Origin: Vibrio sp. HB236076
Lineage (GTDB): Bacteria; Pseudomonadota; Gammaproteobacteria; Enterobacterales; Vibrionaceae
Direction: 5' to 3'
Length of the DNA: 64,000 bases
Assembly: GCF_040957575.1 (NCBI RefSeq)
Contig: NZ_CP162601.1
Coordinates: 2,666,001-2,730,000, forward strand
In this document: one piece after another, positions 18,220 to 26,499 of the stretch
How positions within the stretch are numbered: position 1 is the stretch's first letter
How the letters are laid out: each line of letters opens with the position of its first letter
Translations under genes and position numbers: made by a program
Notes under the pieces: model-generated
Seen by the model: only the letters and a program-made list of their open reading frames with translations
What the model was told of the DNA's origin: nothing
Databases searched by the model: none

Positions 18220-20081
18220 CAGTACATCCCAAACTTGAGTTTCGCCGCTTCTTGCAAGTCGGCAATCACGCGAAACGCGTCTTTGAGGTGCTGCCGCTCA
18301 AAGTGGCTGATCGCTTGGGGATCAATGTGGCTATCGGCCACCTTGCCATATTTTAAGGCGTCTCGTTGATGGAAAAGGCGAACCGAGAGCAAGTATTGAT
18401 ACGCTTTGACGACGTTATCACAGGTTTCTTCACTCATGATCCCCGCTTGATAGGCGGCCTGAAAGCGCCCTTCTGTGCTTTGCACATCACTGCCTGCCGC
18501 AATGCCATATACCCGAGCGAGGTCAATGATAATGTTGATGGCATTCTTTTTAATATTGAGCGTGCGCGAGTTTTCCCCAGAGGTTTCCAGTACCAAACTG
18601 TTAAAAATACCCAATGGCGGCTTAGTGCGATTGATGTCGTTAACCAAATTGGTTAAAAAGCCGCTTTGATCGGATAAGTGCTGGCCAAGAGGGCGGCGCA
18701 TTTGTGCTTCTAACTCCGCGTCGCCAACCAAGGTGCGGGTTTCGAGAAACACGGTTAGGTTGAGCAGGCTTTCGTACTCTGGGTTGCTGATCCATTTGTG
18801 GTAATACTGATTCCACACCGTGACGGGCTGACACCAGGCGGGGTTGGCGGCCATAAATCGGCCACTGCACAAGGGGTAGCCACAGCGCGCGAGGCCATTG
18901 CACACCATCATCGACAAATGTTGAAAGTACAACTTGTCGTTGCGACTGGCCTCGTTGGCCAGCACAATGGCGTTGTCTTGATCTGAGCACATGTGGACTT
19001 CATTGCGCGCCTGAGAGCCAGCGACAATCCACGCAAAACGACACGGCGGTTCACCGAGTTTATCGATGGCAATGGCGATCAAACGCCGAGTATAGGCATC
19101 CATGATCATCGACATCACTTGACCTGTCACACTCGGTACTACTTGCCCGTCCACCAGCGCCTCAAAAATCGCTTGTCGTTCCACACTGAGGTGGGCTAAT
19201 TCGCTCGTGCTGTGGCAATACTTAATTTTTTCAATCAAGAAAATGGCCTGCACGCGGTGATTTTGCACTAAGTGGTTGGTGGTCAGTAATCCTTTGACTT
19301 TATTCCCCTGGACAATCGGCAAGCATTTAATGTCGTTTTGCATCATGATCGAGGCGGCTTTCAGCACCAAATCATCGGTGTTGATGGTCATGGGATCGGG
19401 GGTCATGACCGTCGAAATCGGGGCTTGAATATCCACGCCTTCTGCTATCACCCTTAAGGTGAGATCGCGATCGGTGACCAGGCCAACAATGCGTTCTTGC
19501 TCAAACACCACCGCACACGAGGTGCGTACTTTGAGGCGCATGGTTTTGGCCACCGACTGAATCGAATCGTTAATATCCACCTTGGCAATCGCGCCGCAGG
19601 TCACCTCCTCTATCTTTTTAAAAAAGAGGCCTTTTTCTTTTTGTGACCACACCACATTGAGCGCCGATTGCAAACGAGCTTGGACTTGGAAGGCAAAGTG
19701 ATCAGCCAGTTTGGGGTCATCGTGACACAATTTGGCAATGCGCTGATAGGGAATCAAATAAAGCAGGGTATCTTCAATGGCCATCACTTGATAGTGCGGC
19801 GCATCACTGGCAGAAGAAAGCAAGCCAAAACCAAATAAATCCGCTTCCCCTAACCGAGCGCGCAAGACGCCGTCGGGCTTTCTTTGCTCCACCGAACCTC
19901 GGCGAATGACGTACAAATAGTGCGCGGGGTCTTGAGCGTGAATGACCATTTCACCACTGGAAAAGTAACGTATTTCAACTTCGCGACTGATTTCAGCCAG
20001 CGCTTTAGCAGGCAACTGATCAAAAGGGGCGACCTGTTGTAAAAAACCATCGATATGGGGTAATACGGGGTCATTCATCAT
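18219..20081 (-). CDS. cNMP-binding, CBS and DUF294 nucleotidyltransferase-like protein
   Basis: 620 residues with the order: cyclic-nucleotide-binding domain (about 12-130; VIHAQDPAHYLYVIRRGSVE), two CBS repeats (about 165-285; VGLVTDRDLTLRVI and NDIKCLPIVQGNKVKGLLTT), a DUF294 nucleotidyltransferase-like domain with GSQARNEVHMCSDQDNA (about 353) and a C-terminal DUF294 helical domain. The GS...DxD arrangement is that of a nucleotidyltransferase, and the layout suggests a regulatory enzyme sensing cAMP/cGMP and adenylates. Substrate is unknown. The ATG at 20081 is followed at once by a second ATG. It is coupled to the exonuclease downstream and divergent from the cellulose operon. Confidence 0.9.
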   Translation of the reverse strand: MMNDPVLPHIDGFLQQVAPFDQLPAKALAEISREVEIRYFSSGEMVIHAQDPAHYLYVIRRGSVEQRKPDGVLRARLGEADLFGFGLLSSASDAPHYQVMAIEDTLLYLIPYQRIAKLCHDDPKLADHFAFQVQARLQSALNVVWSQKEKGLFFKKIEEVTCGAIAKVDINDSIQSVAKTMRLKVRTSCAVVFEQERIVGLVTDRDLTLRVIAEGVDIQAPISTVMTPDPMTINTDDLVLKAASIMMQNDIKCLPIVQGNKVKGLLTTNHLVQNHRVQAIFLIEKIKYCHSTSELAHLSVERQAIFEALVDGQVVPSVTGQVMSMIMDAYTRRLIAIAIDKLGEPPCRFAWIVAGSQARNEVHMCSDQDNAIVLANEASRNDKLYFQHLSMMVCNGLARCGYPLCSGRFMAANPAWCQPVTVWNQYYHKWISNPEYESLLNLTVFLETRTLVGDAELEAQMRRPLGQHLSDQSGFLTNLVNDINRTKPPLGIFNSLVLETSGENSRTLNIKKNAINIIIDLARVYGIAAGSDVQSTEGRFQAAYQAGIMSEETCDNVVKAYQYLLSVRLFHQRDALKYGKVADSHIDPQAISHFERQHLKDAFRVIADLQEAAKLKFGMY

Positions 20082-20428
20082 CTCGACTCACTCCGGCGCC
20101 ACCAACATCAACATGCCAGATAACACACTTAATTCATTGTCAAAAAATCAATTAAATCGTTATTTTAGTTTGCCTTAAACCTCACCAAAAGCCTATGATG
20201 ATAACCGGTTTCGCCAAGGTACATCACACTTTCTAGGTTGGTCTATACTCATATTGATTATCAATGAAATGTGACGTACTCGGCCAAACCAAAAGACCAA
20301 TGGAATACACCACAAAGACACCACCTATCTGTCGCGGGTCACTCAAGTGCATTAATTTCACCACATAAAGATAACGTTTGCGATAAAATGACCGATAACA
20401 AGTGATGGCAGTCTGACAGGGCAATGCG
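20082..20428. other. intergenic region before the cellulose operon
   Basis: About 345 AT-rich bases between the divergent DUF294 and cellulose genes. It must hold both promoters; no unambiguous operator or RNA gene is visible. Confidence 0.4.
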
Positions 20429-20872
20429 ATGGCTTCTAAGAATAAACAAGAGATCACCGAGCAATATTGGCCACTCGATTCCAAAGAGCAATTGCATTGG
20501 GATGAGCATATCGAGGCCTTTTTAAACGCCGAAGTCAGCATGCGCCGCTTTCATGCGAGCCTGACAGTGTCTCGCTGTATCTTAGTGATGGGATTGGGCA
20601 TGTTGGTGTTTACCTTTGCCATTCCTCAATTGATGCCCGATTGGTTGTTTGTGTTTGCGTTGTTACTCAGCGGCGGCAGTTTCTTTTTGACCTTGTTGCT
20701 GATGCCTTTTGCTCGCGAAAGTCGTCGTCATCGACACCAAGTGGCGCGGTTTTTTTACCAAAACGATTTGGTCATCGAGTTTTACCCCGATGAGATTTGG
20801 TTGCGACACCGCCCTAGCTCTCAAATTATTTTTAAGACCGACGGACCGCTACATGCCTACCCATTCCAATGA
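20429..20872 (+). CDS. small membrane protein at head of the cellulose operon
   Basis: 147 residues, not recognised. A polar N-terminal part (about 1-48, with TEQYWPLDSKEQLHWDEH) is followed by two membrane helices (about 50-70 and 74-96) and a basic cytoplasmic-type tail (ARESRRHRHQVARFFYQ, then YPDEIWLRHRP). Its last 20 bases overlap the start of bcsA, so it is probably co-translated and works with the synthase. It is not BcsQ, BcsE or BcsR by length or motif. Real coding is supported by the position, the overlap and the sensible membrane topology. Confidence 0.75.
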   Translation: MASKNKQEITEQYWPLDSKEQLHWDEHIEAFLNAEVSMRRFHASLTVSRCILVMGLGMLVFTFAIPQLMPDWLFVFALLLSGGSFFLTLLLMPFARESRRHRHQVARFFYQNDLVIEFYPDEIWLRHRPSSQIIFKTDGPLHAYPFQ

Positions 20873-23108
20873 TCACTCAACCAACACCGCAGCGCGCCCA
20901 ACTGCCCTGCCGTCGAGTTCTGGGTTGTTGCTCAAGACCTTTTTTGTCTGCGCCTTATTATTGCTGGTCACCTTTTCGGCCATTCCGTTAAACGCCATGT
21001 CGCAATTGAGTATGTCTTTAGTGGTCATGGCCTTTGTTTACGCCGCCTCAACCGACGCTCTGCAACACAGTCGCTGGCATGACGTCTATCGTATTATTGC
21101 CATTTTGATGAGTTGTACGCTGTCGGTGCGTTACTTAATGTGGCGCGGTTTGTACACCATGCAAAGCGAAGAAATCCTCTCTTTGATCGCGATGTGGGTT
21201 TTATTTGCGGCCGAGCTTTACTCGTTTATTATTCATATTATCGGCTGTTTTATTAACGTTTACCCATTAAACCGCCCCGAGCGAAGCTTAGAAGGCTATC
21301 GCCATGAACAGCACCCTCAAGTCGATGTGGTGATCCCCAGTTACAATGAACCCGCGGACATGCTAGAGATTACCTTGCGCGCCGCGACTATGCTCGACTA
21401 CCCTGCCGACAAGTTATCGATTCACTTACTCGATGACGGCGGCACCGATCAAAAAATCAATCAAGACAACCAGGAGGCGGCCCAAGCCGCGCTCGCGCGA
21501 CGCCAGCAGCTGCAAGCCCTGTGCGAAAAAATGGGCGCCCAATACCACACTCGCGCTAAAAATGAACACGCCAAAGCCGGTAACATCAATAGCGCTCTGG
21601 CCAATATGTCTGGTGAACTGGTGGTTATCCTAGATGCTGATCACGTACCGACGGTGGACTTTTTGGCGCGCACCGTGCCGTGGATGATTGATGACGAGGA
21701 CGTGTTTTTGGTTCAGTCCCCGCACTTTATGATCAATCCCGACCCGGTAGAGCGCAACTATTTTTCTGCTTTTGATCGCATGCCATCGGAAAACGATATG
21801 TTTTACGGTGTTATCCAAAAGGGGCTCGATTTTTGGTCGGCGACCTTCTTTTGTGGCTCTGCCGCGGTGTTGCGTCGCCGTCATTTAGATCAGGTGGGCG
21901 GGATTGCTGGGGATTCGATTACCGAAGATGCTGAAACCGCGCTTGAGCTCCACTCACTCGGTTATAAATCGGTCTACGTTGCCAAGCCAATGATCAGCGG
22001 CCTGGCGCCGGAAACCTTTGCGTCGTTTATCCAACAAAGAATTCGTTGGGCACAAGGGATGGCGCAGATCTTATTTCTCAAAAAACCCTATCTGAGAAAG
22101 GCACTCAGTTGGAAACAGCGCTTGGGTTATATGAGCTCCATTCTCTTTTGGTTTTTCCCCTTTGCGCGCTTGGTATTTTTGCTGTCTCCCTTGTTCTATC
22201 TGTTGTTGGACCTGGATTTGATCAATGCCTCCCTGCTCGAGGTATGCGCCTATACCATTCCACACATTATCATCAGTTTTCGCTTATCCCATGTCTTGTT
22301 CGGCAAAAAGCGCTGGCCTTTGGTCTCTGAATTGTATGAGCTGTTGCAATGTACCTTTATTTTCCAGGCTTTGCTGACGGTGATCAAAAACCCGCGCCAG
22401 CCGTCATTTTTAGTGACACCCAAAGGTGAAAACCTCGATAAAGATTCGATTTCCTCGCTGTCTGGGGTGTTTTATTGGTTGATCCTCTTGCTGTTGTTGG
22501 GCACCGCAGCAGGCATTTATCGCTTGGTCGAAACCACAACCAATACCGAGCTCACTTTGATTGTCTTGTTGTGGAACAGCATTAACCTGGTGCTGTGTTT
22601 GGGGCTATTGGAAGTACTGATCGAAAAAAGACAATTGCGCAAATACTCTCGCCTGCCCGCGTACGACGAAGTGACCTTATACAGCGATGATGGCGATGCT
22701 TGGCCCGGTCGCCTGGTGGATCTCAGTGTCGATGGGGCAAGAGTGATTTTAGATCCCTCCACGGCTCAACAGCATAGCGCACCATCACACTCCCCCCAAC
22801 ACGGTGAGTTACCCGAGCAATTGCTGTTGGCCAGTTTCGCCCACAGCATACACATGCCCGTGGCCATTCGCTGTGAGTCGCGGTTTTATCAACCACAGCG
22901 CGGCGAAATTGCGGTTCAATTTGTCGCCCAGAGCGATGACGATCACCAACAAATTATTGCCTTTACCCTCGGCGACAGTGCCCGCTGGGAAAACTTTCAA
23001 TCCCGACGTGCTCGCCATGTGTCATACTATTTTGGTGTAAAGCACGTATTGAGTATTGGCATAAAACCTTTATTTACCCATATATGGATGAGACTGACGC
23101 AAAGATGA
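20853..23108 (+). CDS. bcsA: cellulose synthase catalytic subunit with PilZ domain
   Basis: About 751 residues from the ATG at 20853; the frame is open from 20709, but that part overlaps the upstream gene in another frame. It polymerises UDP-glucose into beta-1,4-glucan and moves the chain across the inner membrane. Visible: N-terminal helices, the GT2 motifs LDDGGTDQK (about 193), LDADHVP (about 259), TEDAETALELHS (about 356) and QQRIRWAQGM (about 394), more helices, and a C-terminal PilZ domain with RKYSRLPA (about 595) and DLSVDGARV, the c-di-GMP-binding residues. It is translationally coupled to bcsB by an ATGA overlap. Confidence 0.95.
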   Translation: MPTHSNDHSTNTAARPTALPSSSGLLLKTFFVCALLLLVTFSAIPLNAMSQLSMSLVVMAFVYAASTDALQHSRWHDVYRIIAILMSCTLSVRYLMWRGLYTMQSEEILSLIAMWVLFAAELYSFIIHIIGCFINVYPLNRPERSLEGYRHEQHPQVDVVIPSYNEPADMLEITLRAATMLDYPADKLSIHLLDDGGTDQKINQDNQEAAQAALARRQQLQALCEKMGAQYHTRAKNEHAKAGNINSALANMSGELVVILDADHVPTVDFLARTVPWMIDDEDVFLVQSPHFMINPDPVERNYFSAFDRMPSENDMFYGVIQKGLDFWSATFFCGSAAVLRRRHLDQVGGIAGDSITEDAETALELHSLGYKSVYVAKPMISGLAPETFASFIQQRIRWAQGMAQILFLKKPYLRKALSWKQRLGYMSSILFWFFPFARLVFLLSPLFYLLLDLDLINASLLEVCAYTIPHIIISFRLSHVLFGKKRWPLVSELYELLQCTFIFQALLTVIKNPRQPSFLVTPKGENLDKDSISSLSGVFYWLILLLLLGTAAGIYRLVETTTNTELTLIVLLWNSINLVLCLGLLEVLIEKRQLRKYSRLPAYDEVTLYSDDGDAWPGRLVDLSVDGARVILDPSTAQQHSAPSHSPQHGELPEQLLLASFAHSIHMPVAIRCESRFYQPQRGEIAVQFVAQSDDDHQQIIAFTLGDSARWENFQSRRARHVSYYFGVKHVLSIGIKPLFTHIWMRLTQR

Positions 23109-25405
23109 CGATACCTTTTTTAAATCACTTAAGCAGATTGTCGGCAATTCTGCTGTCCACTTTGATGGTCCTGTGGGCCAGTCAAGCACAAGCCATGGTG
23201 CATCACCATTTGCCACTCAGTCCCTTTTACGGCGGCAACAACACCTTGCGCCTCGAAGGCGAACGCGCGTCGGCCAACATTTCAATTCCCGTCTCGCCGC
23301 TTGCCTCAATAAAATCGGCTCAGTTACATCTAGAAGCCACCACGTCAATTGCGTTATTACAACGCCAATCGGTGTTGTCGATACGCTTTAACGACATTAC
23401 CATTGGTCAAATCGAGCTCAATGCCAACAAACCCCTGATTTCAGCCGACCTTTCGATACCCAAAGACTTATGGCGCGCTGAATACAACAACCTTACTTTT
23501 GCGGTCAGCCAGCACTCGCAGCTCTGCCAAGACCCCGATGCGCCTGAGCTTTGGACCGAAATTAATTTAAACCGCTCCACGCTGTCGATAGACGATGCCA
23601 TTGAAGCCAAGCCGATGCGCTTACAATCTCTGTCTGGCTTTTTTCACCCCGGTATTGGTGGCCAGCATCAAGCGGACATTTTTACCATCGACGGCGATAA
23701 AGGACTTAAGGCATTGAGCCAAAAAGCGTTGCCGTTAATTGCACAAGGGGTGGCAATTCGCGAACAATACCGCTCCGTGACCTTTACACACCATACTATC
23801 TCTCCTGCAAACGCCCCTACCGACGAATCGTTATCGGGCGCGAACAACAATCGACGCAGCAGTTGGTATTTACCCAAGCAAAGTCCTTTGGAGCAATTGC
23901 ACATTGTGGCGGCCACCCGTGAGGCGTTAAAGCCCTTGGTCAGTGACCGCGTCTATCAACAAATCAATGGGCCTTTCTTGCTCATTCAGCAAACCCCAAC
24001 GGCTGAGGGGGTCACCCAAAGCGCATCCGCCCGCGAACGCCATTACCGTTTATTGGTCTCAGGGGTGACGGCCGACGATGTGATCCAAGCTGCCGATACA
24101 CTTGCTCATATGGATGACGTGCTCAACCCCGATGATCAACTGACCATCTTGAGCCAACACAACTCGGCAGAAACCTTAGATCAGCAGCGCATGGTACTTC
24201 ACCCAGGAAAAACCTATGCCTTTAGTCAGCTCGGGCAAGCGCCGCTGTATTTCACCGGTCGCGGCAGCTTTAGCCAAAATATGACCGTGCGCCTACCCGC
24301 CGATTTTTACCCCGCCGAAAACGCCAAGATCAAATTGTCACTCAACTTTGGTTATGGCGCTGGGTTTGGCACTGGGTCAATTTTAAATATTTCCGTCAAT
24401 GGCGATGTGGTGCATTCGGTGCCGCTCGATGAAGTGCAAGGCCACGCTTACCGAGACTTCGTGTTTACCATCCCCGCACGCTACTTTAGCGGTGGCTTTA
24501 ACAACCTCAACTTTTACGTCAACCAAAATACCCCGCAAGTCTCGGGCCAATGTACCGATGTCTACGGCGGTTATTTGCGCTTTAACCTCAACAATACCTC
24601 GGAAATCACCATTCCCGAAGCCTCGCACATCGCCCGCCAACCCGATTTGCGCTTAATGACACAAACAGGCTATCCCTTTGCTCAGTTTAATAATCAGGAA
24701 GTCAGTAACATTTACCTGGCCAGTCCCGCCATGCTGTCACCAGCTTTGACGCTGATCGGGAAAATGGCGCAATCGGCGGGCAACATTTTGCCTAACCTTA
24801 CGATAGAAAATACCATTCCTGAGCAGCTTTCAGCCAATGCCATTGTGCTGGCTACCCCAGAGCAATTAAGCCCAGCCTTGTTTGACAATGTCACCACATC
24901 GATTACCAAAACCAAAAACTGGGCGTATCGATTGCAAAACACCCTGTATAACTTGGTCGCTCAACAGCCGTTGGACTCTCAGGCTGAACCGATTGCCGCC
25001 AGCTCTTTTACTGAGCAAAAAAGCAGTTTAGGCCCATTGTCGATTTTACTCGGCACCAAAAACCCTCTATCTGAGCGCGTGGGCACACTCGTTATCCTCA
25101 CCGCTGACAGTGCTGAACTGCTCAAAAAGCGCACGGAAGAGTTGGTTGACAATCAAATGTGGGGACAGATCCACGGTGACTTTTTTGCTTGGCAAAGCGG
25201 CGAAAAGCCCGCCTTGGTGATGCAAACCTCGGCACCTTACAACATAGGGCACGAAGAAACCTTTATGGAAATTCGCGCCTGGCTGTCGCAAAATCCTTGG
25301 TACTGGTTGCTCATTACTGTGAGTTTAGTGATTCTCGTTGCGATATTGGCGTTTATTTTACTCAAGCGCAAACACCGTCAGGTGGAAGAACAATGGCAAC
25401 AATAA
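23105..25405 (+). CDS. bcsB: cellulose synthase periplasmic subunit
   Basis: 766 residues. The ATG at 23105 lies inside the bcsA stop (ATGA), while an earlier in-frame codon at 23084 is unsupported. A signal peptide ends at SQAQA (about 31); a periplasmic carbohydrate-binding and flavodoxin-like region follows, with LPLSPFYGGNNTLRLEGERA and NNLNFYVNQNTPQVSGQCTD; the C-terminus has one membrane helix (WYWLLITVSLVILVAILAFI) that packs against BcsA in known structures. It is required for synthase activity and guides the polymer in the periplasm. It overlaps bcsZ by 13 bases. Confidence 0.94.
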   Translation: MTIPFLNHLSRLSAILLSTLMVLWASQAQAMVHHHLPLSPFYGGNNTLRLEGERASANISIPVSPLASIKSAQLHLEATTSIALLQRQSVLSIRFNDITIGQIELNANKPLISADLSIPKDLWRAEYNNLTFAVSQHSQLCQDPDAPELWTEINLNRSTLSIDDAIEAKPMRLQSLSGFFHPGIGGQHQADIFTIDGDKGLKALSQKALPLIAQGVAIREQYRSVTFTHHTISPANAPTDESLSGANNNRRSSWYLPKQSPLEQLHIVAATREALKPLVSDRVYQQINGPFLLIQQTPTAEGVTQSASARERHYRLLVSGVTADDVIQAADTLAHMDDVLNPDDQLTILSQHNSAETLDQQRMVLHPGKTYAFSQLGQAPLYFTGRGSFSQNMTVRLPADFYPAENAKIKLSLNFGYGAGFGTGSILNISVNGDVVHSVPLDEVQGHAYRDFVFTIPARYFSGGFNNLNFYVNQNTPQVSGQCTDVYGGYLRFNLNNTSEITIPEASHIARQPDLRLMTQTGYPFAQFNNQEVSNIYLASPAMLSPALTLIGKMAQSAGNILPNLTIENTIPEQLSANAIVLATPEQLSPALFDNVTTSITKTKNWAYRLQNTLYNLVAQQPLDSQAEPIAASSFTEQKSSLGPLSILLGTKNPLSERVGTLVILTADSAELLKKRTEELVDNQMWGQIHGDFFAWQSGEKPALVMQTSAPYNIGHEETFMEIRAWLSQNPWYWLLITVSLVILVAILAFILLKRKHRQVEEQWQQ

Positions 25406-26499
25406 CGCCTTACCCAAGACTCAAAAACGCGCTGCTCGCCGCCTGTGTGGCGGTCGGGCTAAGTCATTGCACGCCACAGGAGCCAAGCCCGTTTCAAGAT
25501 GATTGGCAGCACTACAAAGCGCGCTTCTTGCAGCACGGGCGCGTGGTGGATACGGCCAATCAAGACATCTCTCACAGTGAGGGGCAAGGCTATGGCATGT
25601 TGTTTGCCGTCCACGCTCAAGACAAAAGCGCTTTTCGACAACTGTGGCAGTGGACACAAGCGGTACTCGCTCGCGACGATCACTTGTACAGTTGGAAATA
25701 TCAGCCGTGTCCCAGTCGTGACAAAGCCTGCGTCAGTGACAGTAACAATGCGTCTGATGGCGACATTCTCATTGCGTGGGCCTTGCTACTCGCCGCCGAG
25801 CAATGGCAAGAGCCAGATTGGCAGCAAGCCGCCCTGCAAACGTTAAACGCGGTAAAATCCAAATTGATCACGCGACGTTTTGGCCATTTAATCCTGCTGC
25901 CTGCCGAATACGGCTTTGAACCGGATAAAGCACGAGTGCAGTTGAATTTGTCTTATTGGGTGTTTCCGGCCCTAGAGCAGTTTAGCCAGCAAACTCAAGA
26001 TCCCATTTGGCATCAGTTGTACCTATCGGGAGAGCAATTGATCGAGTTGGCGCAATTTGGCCAATGGCACCTGCCGCCAGATTGGGTCATGCTCACCGAG
26101 CAAGGATTAACGCTGGAGGGGGCTTTATCGCCAGATTACGCTTATAACGCTTGTCGCATTCCTTTGTATATAGCTATGTCTGACCATGGCGATCGCGCTT
26201 TACTGACGCCTTTTCTTAATTTTTGGCAGCAAGACAAGGTGCCGGGTACCGTCAATCTGAGCGACAATTCTCACGCTGATTACACCATGAACAGTGGCAT
26301 GCAATCGATCGCCACCAGTGTCCAGCATCGGTATCAACCGCATCACAATCACCGAGACAGTCAGGCGCAAGCATCCAAATCGAACGCGGAAAATTCAGGC
26401 GTGCCTCTGCCGAGCATAGACAGCGCCAGCGATTATTACTCTGCGAGTTTAATCTTGCTGTCTCAACTTTCATTACTCAAGGAGAACCCTAAATCATGA
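25393..26499 (+). CDS. bcsZ: periplasmic endoglucanase, GH8
   Basis: 368 residues from the ATG at 25393. The frame is open upstream to 25189, but that part lies inside bcsB in another frame. It starts with a hydrophobic segment ending VGLSHC, a possible lipobox-like Cys. GH8 motifs: SHSEGQGYGM with the general acid Glu (about 60), and SPDYAYNACRIPLY with the conserved Asp (about 247). In cellulose operons this enzyme trims or edits the glucan in the periplasm and is needed for normal output. The stop overlaps the bcsC start (ATGA). Confidence 0.93.
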   Translation: MATITPYPRLKNALLAACVAVGLSHCTPQEPSPFQDDWQHYKARFLQHGRVVDTANQDISHSEGQGYGMLFAVHAQDKSAFRQLWQWTQAVLARDDHLYSWKYQPCPSRDKACVSDSNNASDGDILIAWALLLAAEQWQEPDWQQAALQTLNAVKSKLITRRFGHLILLPAEYGFEPDKARVQLNLSYWVFPALEQFSQQTQDPIWHQLYLSGEQLIELAQFGQWHLPPDWVMLTEQGLTLEGALSPDYAYNACRIPLYIAMSDHGDRALLTPFLNFWQQDKVPGTVNLSDNSHADYTMNSGMQSIATSVQHRYQPHHNHRDSQAQASKSNAENSGVPLPSIDSASDYYSASLILLSQLSLLKENPKS

